Assembly (NCBI RefSeq): GCF_023159225.1
Contig: NC_063176.1
Span: 10,552,963 to 10,616,962, forward strand
Length of the DNA stretch: 64,000 nucleotides
Direction: 5' to 3'
DNA from: Perognathus longimembris pacificus
Taxonomy: Eukaryota > Chordata > Mammalia > Rodentia > Heteromyidae
The notes under the pieces are model-generated. The model made no database searches. It was not told the origin of the DNA and saw nothing but the letters and a program-made list of their open reading frames with translations. The translations under genes were made by a program, and so were the position numbers. Positions 60,118 to 64,000 of the stretch are shown one piece after another; position 1 is the stretch's first letter, and every line of letters starts with the position of its first letter.

Positions 60118-60166
<49 letters not shown>

Positions 60167-60285
60167 CTAGTTAATTGGAGCTAAGAGTCTTCAACTCTGT
60201 CCTTAGATTTCAACTTCAACTCTGTCCTTTGATTACAGCCTCCCAAGTAGCTAAGATTTTTTGTGTGAGCCCCCAGAGTCTAATT
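60035..60285 (-). mobile_element. B1-Geo composite SINE (inverted), interrupted by TA repeat
   Basis: 'gcactagtacttgctcttga' and 'aacccttgaaccatgcctct' (right half), a (TA)n at 60121-60163, 'gctagttaattggagctaag' and 'agtcttcaactctgtcctta' (linker), 'ttacagcctcccaagtagct' and 'gtgtgagccccc' (left half). Old and degraded. Confidence 0.75.
60121..60163. repeat. (TA)n microsatellite inside SINE
   Basis: About 21 TA units between the two halves of the inverted SINE. Confidence 0.95.
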
Positions 60286-60410
60286 TGATTACCTTTTTTT
60301 GGTCTCTATAACCAGTTTCCTTAAGATCATTTCCTTTCTTCCATATAGCATTGTCCAAAATGAGAATTAAAGAAATACTTGTCAATATATGGTAAAATTA
60401 TGATATTCAT

Positions 60411-60940
60411 GTTGCTACAGGGTTCGAGGGAGTGGAGTCCCCGTCCCTCCAAGAGTCCACCAGAGACAGTCTCAAGCAAAAAGATGGGTTTATTGAGGAA
60501 GCAAAAAGCTAACTGACCAGCCAGGGATGCAGCACAGACTCGGGAGCTGAAACTACGGCAGTGAAAAGCAGGCTGACCCGCCAGGGACACTGTGCAGACT
60601 TAGGAATTAACACCCCGGGACACCGAGCAATCATCAAATTGGGGTTTATCAAGGTAAAAGCTTAGCACAGATGTAGGGGCTTGACGCAGGGGATAGAGCA
60701 AGCAATAAGTTCACAGATGTAGGAGGTTGACACAGGGATAAGAACACTCAACCAAGCAAGCGTGGCACAGATGTAGCACGTTGACACAGGGGGTAGAGAC
60801 AATAACAAACAAGTTAAGCAAGCCATTTACAGAAGCAGAATTTTGGGGTCAGGTTGACCTAATAATCAAGATGGAGTCATCTCTATTCCCCCAAACATTC
60901 CCTACCATGTTTCCCTAGTCAAGATGGAGTCAGCTCTACA
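60411..60940 (-). mobile_element. Solo LTR, endogenous retrovirus (family A, longer variant)
   Basis: Related to the LTR at 51646-52011. Shared blocks include 'agagtccaccagagacagtc', 'agccagggatgcagcacaga', 'cttgacgcaggggatagagc' and 'agccatttacagaagcagaa'. The end 'aagatggagtcagctctaca' is also shared. The minus strand has AATAAA (complement about 60489-60494). It is about 165 bp longer than the other copy because of tandem copies of a 'cacagatgtag...ttgacacaggg' unit in the U3 part and a second 'gacccgccagggacac' block. No coding region adjoins. Confidence 0.82.
60665..60830. repeat. Three tandem ~50-bp units in LTR U3
   Basis: Copies begin at about 60665, 60711 and 60766, each 'cacagatgtag', then 'ttgac(g/a)caggg', then an A-rich spacer with AAGCAAG or ACAAAC. 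The related LTR has one copy. Confidence 0.75.
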
Positions 60941-61059
60941 ACACATTTTAGTTATGTCTTCTGTTCCTTCAGTACAATTTCATATTCCTTTTATGCCTTT
61001 GAAGATGATCCATGTATCATGACAAACATTCTTCTAGTTATATTTTGCTTTATTTTTTC

Positions 61060-61135
61060 CTAAAATATTGGGTATGAACTCAGGGTCTTGCTAGGCAAAA
61101 ACTCTGTTACTTGAGTTAGGCCCTAGCCCTTTTTG
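61060..61135 (-). mobile_element. ID-type SINE monomer fragment (inverted)
   Basis: 'gggtatgaactcagggtctt' and 'gctaggcaaaaactctgtta' match the complement of B box to A box of an ID-type right monomer. Confidence 0.6.
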
Positions 61136-61233
61136 ACCCATTATTATTATTATTTTTTTACAGGTTTGATAGCATGCATACACTACTACATCGGGTTTCT
61201 CAGTTAACATGAAGTCTTGCTGATATTTTTCTG

Positions 61234-61452
61234 TTTTTTTTTTTTTTTTTTTTTTTTTTGGCCAGTCCTGGGCCTTGGACTCAGGGCCTGAGCACTGTCC
61301 CTGGCTTCTTCCCGCTCAAGGCTAGCACTCTGCCACTTGAGCCACAGCGCCGCTTCTGGCCGTTTTCTGTATATGTGGTGCTGGGGAATCGAACCTAGGG
61401 CATCGTGTATACGAGGCAGGCACTCTTGCCACTAGGCTATATCCCCAGCCCC
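61234..61452 (-). mobile_element. IDL-Geo SINE (full length, young)
   Basis: Poly-T of about 25, 'ggccagtcctgggccttgga', 'ctcagggcctgagcactgtc', 'ttgagccacagcgccgcttc' and 'ggggaatcgaacctagggc', ending 'atatccccagcc'. It has an exact 16-bp duplication, tgctgatatttttctg, at 61218-61233 and 61453-61468. Among the best-preserved copies in the window. Confidence 0.96.
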
Positions 61453-61468
61453 TGCTGATATTTTTCTG

Positions 61469-62278
61469 AGACTGACGCCTAACCATTGTAATGATTGTAA
61501 TGATCACCTATTTAAAAGCTAGGATTAGAGACATCTATATGCAGACCAGGCCCATTATATATTTTAATGTCAGTTATTTCATATCTTTGTTTTTATCAAT
61601 ATGAATTATCTTCAAGTATTTGAAATTGAAAAGATTTCACTTGTAAGTGAAAAAACAAAACAAAACATATAACTGAAACATTTCTGAAACTGTGACCTAA
61701 TAGAAGAAAGAAAATGAGAAGATTTACCCACATATGATACTCTATAATACAAGATAGCTAATAATGACAGTAACAATATAGTTAGAAAATAATTGTCTTT
61801 CACAGTTCAGCAGTGAGCTATGCAAAGTTCTTACTTTACTTCATTACCAAAGTTAAGACAGGAAAACAATTGAAAAGTGAGGTCAAAGATTCCATTATAC
61901 ATGAAAAAAAATTATTAGAGTTAAGAAGATTACTATCATGCTGTGATTTTGTTTTATTTTCACTAATTTGTTTTCTGAAATGGGTCATACTTTCCCTTCA
62001 GCTATTTGAGAACTAAATACAATTATTCATTCCCTTTGTTCTACAGCTATCCTCAAATTATACAAATTAAGAGACAATTTTCACTCTTGCATATTATGAG
62101 TCATTTATAAATTCATCTTTCATTGTAACAACCACAGATCTCTTATCAAGAAAAAAGAAACACATCATGTATTTGAAGATTACCATTATCCTAGTTTTAA
62201 TGTTTCATTTTCATGATTACTTTTGCTGAATGTCATACAAAAGGCAAATCTAGATGTGGTTCACCTATAGTTGAATAA
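61469..62278. other. Unassigned AT-rich sequence
   Basis: Nothing recognised. Confidence 0.4.
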
Positions 62279-62366
62279 AATGTGCTTTACTTGTAGTATT
62301 AGATAGCAAAGATTAAGATTATAATGTGCTTTACTTGTAGTATTAGATAGCAAAGATTAAGATTAT
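62279..62366. repeat. Perfect 44-bp tandem duplication
   Basis: 62279-62322 and 62323-62366 are identical and adjacent ('aatgtgctttacttgtag...' twice). No internal simple repeat explains it. Confidence 0.95.
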
Positions 62367-63270
62367 ATGTGTTAAAATTAATGCAGTGGAGACAGTTCAA
62401 TACATCTTCAGTAAAAGCAATAAATAATATAAATATTTTGGTTCAATTCTTGGTTCTTATATCACTTTTATCTTTAAATATATGGATAAGTTTGCCCTCA
62501 CTCTACTCTACCTCATGTCTATCTCTGCCCACTATCAACTTACCACTGCAAGAAAATGTAAGTATTACTATCAATGAGAAAAATGTAATGGTCTAACACT
62601 AAGTACATATAAAAGTGCCTCATACAGATTTTCATATAGATCAATTATATATATTATATAATATAATTATATATCAATCATATATTTTACATAACTTTTT
62701 CAATCAAAATATTTTATGTTTTAATTATAAAACTTAAACACATTGTAGCAACACTAGAAAAGTGTCCCTACTAATGACAATCTTATCTAGTTATAATACC
62801 TAAAAGAGTACTCATGTATATATGCAATTTACAAAGTTCTCTCATAGACATATTGTGCAAAGAAAACAGATAATCAAGGTTCAGGTAAAACTTTTGCTTC
62901 TCATCCAAGTAAAACACATAGGAAAGGGTGAATTTTTAGTATTTATTTCTAATTTATATGCTTTTAAAAATCAATGTAGAACTTTTGTACACAGACACAC
63001 CTTCAGGTTGCTTTGTTGTATGTTAACAATATAGAATATATATTTATTATATGTTTTATCTGGGGGAAAATAATTACAAATAAAAAGTTGAAGAAAGTGA
63101 AACATGTTATTGAATTTGAAAACATTAAGAAAAAAATCAAAAGATCCAAATCTTGAAAGTTTAATTCTGTAAAAAGATTTTTAAAATTTAGTTAAGGTAT
63201 ATTTATTTACATTTTAAAAGAGAATTTAGTAATATTACAATAGGGCTTACCTTTCAGAGACCATTTTTCA
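62367..63270. other. Unassigned AT-rich sequence
   Basis: A palindromic TA-rich patch at 62640-62690. Nothing else recognised. Confidence 0.4.
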
Positions 63271-63284
63271 TGAATACATGTTTT

Positions 63285-63479
63285 GTTTTTGCCAGTCCTG
63301 GGGCTTAACCTCAGGGCCTGAGCACTGTTTGTGGCTTTCTTTTGCTCAATGCTAGCACTCTACCACTTGAGCCACAGAGCCACTTCCAGCTTTTTCTGTG
63401 TATGTGGTGCTGAGGAATCAAACCCAGGGCTCCATGCATGCTAGGCAAGCACTCTACTGTTAAGCCACATTCCCAGCCC
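63285..63479 (-). mobile_element. IDL-Geo SINE
   Basis: 'gccagtcctggggcttaacc', 'gagcactgtttgtggctttc', 'ttgagccacagagccac', then an ID half with 'catgcatgctaggcaagc' and 'cacattcccagccc'. A 14-bp exact duplication, tgaatacatgtttt, lies at 63271-63284 and 63480-63493. The left half keeps an ancestral ID-like 'catgctaggcaagc', unlike the 'tatacgaggcaggc' type of the younger copies. Confidence 0.95.
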
Positions 63480-63493
63480 TGAATACATGTTTT

Positions 63494-64000
63494 TACAAGC
63501 ACTAGATTGAAATAATCTAAAAACTGTTTGAGGTATAACAGACATTAGTTTAAATAAGTCCAAAGGCTAAAAAGTCTGTTCTTTTCATGCCCACGATAAC
63601 AGCTGTAAAATTTCTTCAAGCTCCCAAAGAACAGCTTCCCTATTTATCTTGTTTATGTGGAATATTTATTATGACATCTTATTGTGAACGTTACAAGGGG
63701 GGAGTACCTACCTTGTTTTCTGGAATTTCTTTTCTAAATTCCCTAATCTCATTCATGAATCCCTTGTCATTATGACTTAATCACCTCCAAAATTCCCAAC
63801 ACCTAATATCATTTTCTTGGAAGTTTTCACTTTAGCAATTTTAAAGAGACTCAAATATGTACATGAAAGCAGCAGCTTTCAATAGTATATGCATGAAAAG
63901 ATTCACCGCCATTTTGAGTTAATCATGGTTATGTCATCCACCCTTGTCCTATACAGACGATCACTTGGCAATGATTTTGAAAATGCTTTATTGCATCTCT
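63494..64000. other. Unassigned sequence to window end
   Basis: Nothing recognised. A 62-codon plus frame at 63587-63775 has no family features. Confidence 0.4.

Overview
The window looks like a nuclear, AT-rich, gene-poor stretch of a rodent genome, most likely a geomyoid (kangaroo rat, pocket mouse or pocket gopher). The taxonomic clue is about fifteen copies of a dimeric SINE. Its left half is an ID/tRNA-Ala-like monomer and its right half has the arrangement I recall for the IDL-Geo family of Geomyoidea. I found no convincing protein-coding exon, tRNA, snRNA, rRNA or CRISPR array. The long reading frames are explained by repeats (often antisense to SINEs or L1 tails), by microsatellites, or by chance in AT-rich DNA.

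Layout. Region 1-5 kb: a CA microsatellite, an L1 ORF2 carboxy-terminal fragment (about 2.07-2.30 kb) and a badly decayed L1 reverse-transcriptase region (about 3.06-4.64 kb). Region 5-12.4 kb: IDL-Geo SINEs on both strands, several B1-like composite SINEs and a probable solo LTR (7.74-8.26 kb). Region 12.4-19 kb: mostly unassigned sequence with an L1 3' end at 15.2-15.7 kb. Region 19-31 kb: SINEs, purine-rich and TA tracts, and a small CpG-rich patch at 22.6-22.75 kb. Region 31-47 kb: more IDL-Geo and B1-composite SINEs, a 310-bp polypurine tract (35.5-35.8 kb) and a cluster of L1 3' ends (37-46 kb). Region 47-51.4 kb: an AT hairpin and a minus-strand IDL-Geo, then about 3.4 kb with nothing recognisable. 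Region 51.6-52.5 kb: two different LTRs close together in the same orientation. Region 52.5-64 kb: older SINEs, a third LTR copy (60.4-60.94 kb) related to the one at 51.65 kb, and two younger minus-strand IDL-Geo SINEs.

How the parts relate. The sequence is best read as a record of retrotransposition. Many IDL-Geo copies keep 9-17 bp target-site duplications whose 5' end, in element orientation, is A-rich. That is the signature of L1 endonuclease priming. L1 3' ends sharing one terminal motif occur at about ten positions. The most interesting observation is about SINE ancestry. The same right-hand monomer sits behind two different left monomers (ID-like and 7SL/B1-like), and it appears to be an ID-like tRNA monomer with extra sequence between its A and B boxes. 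No novel protein-coding or defence-like system is visible.
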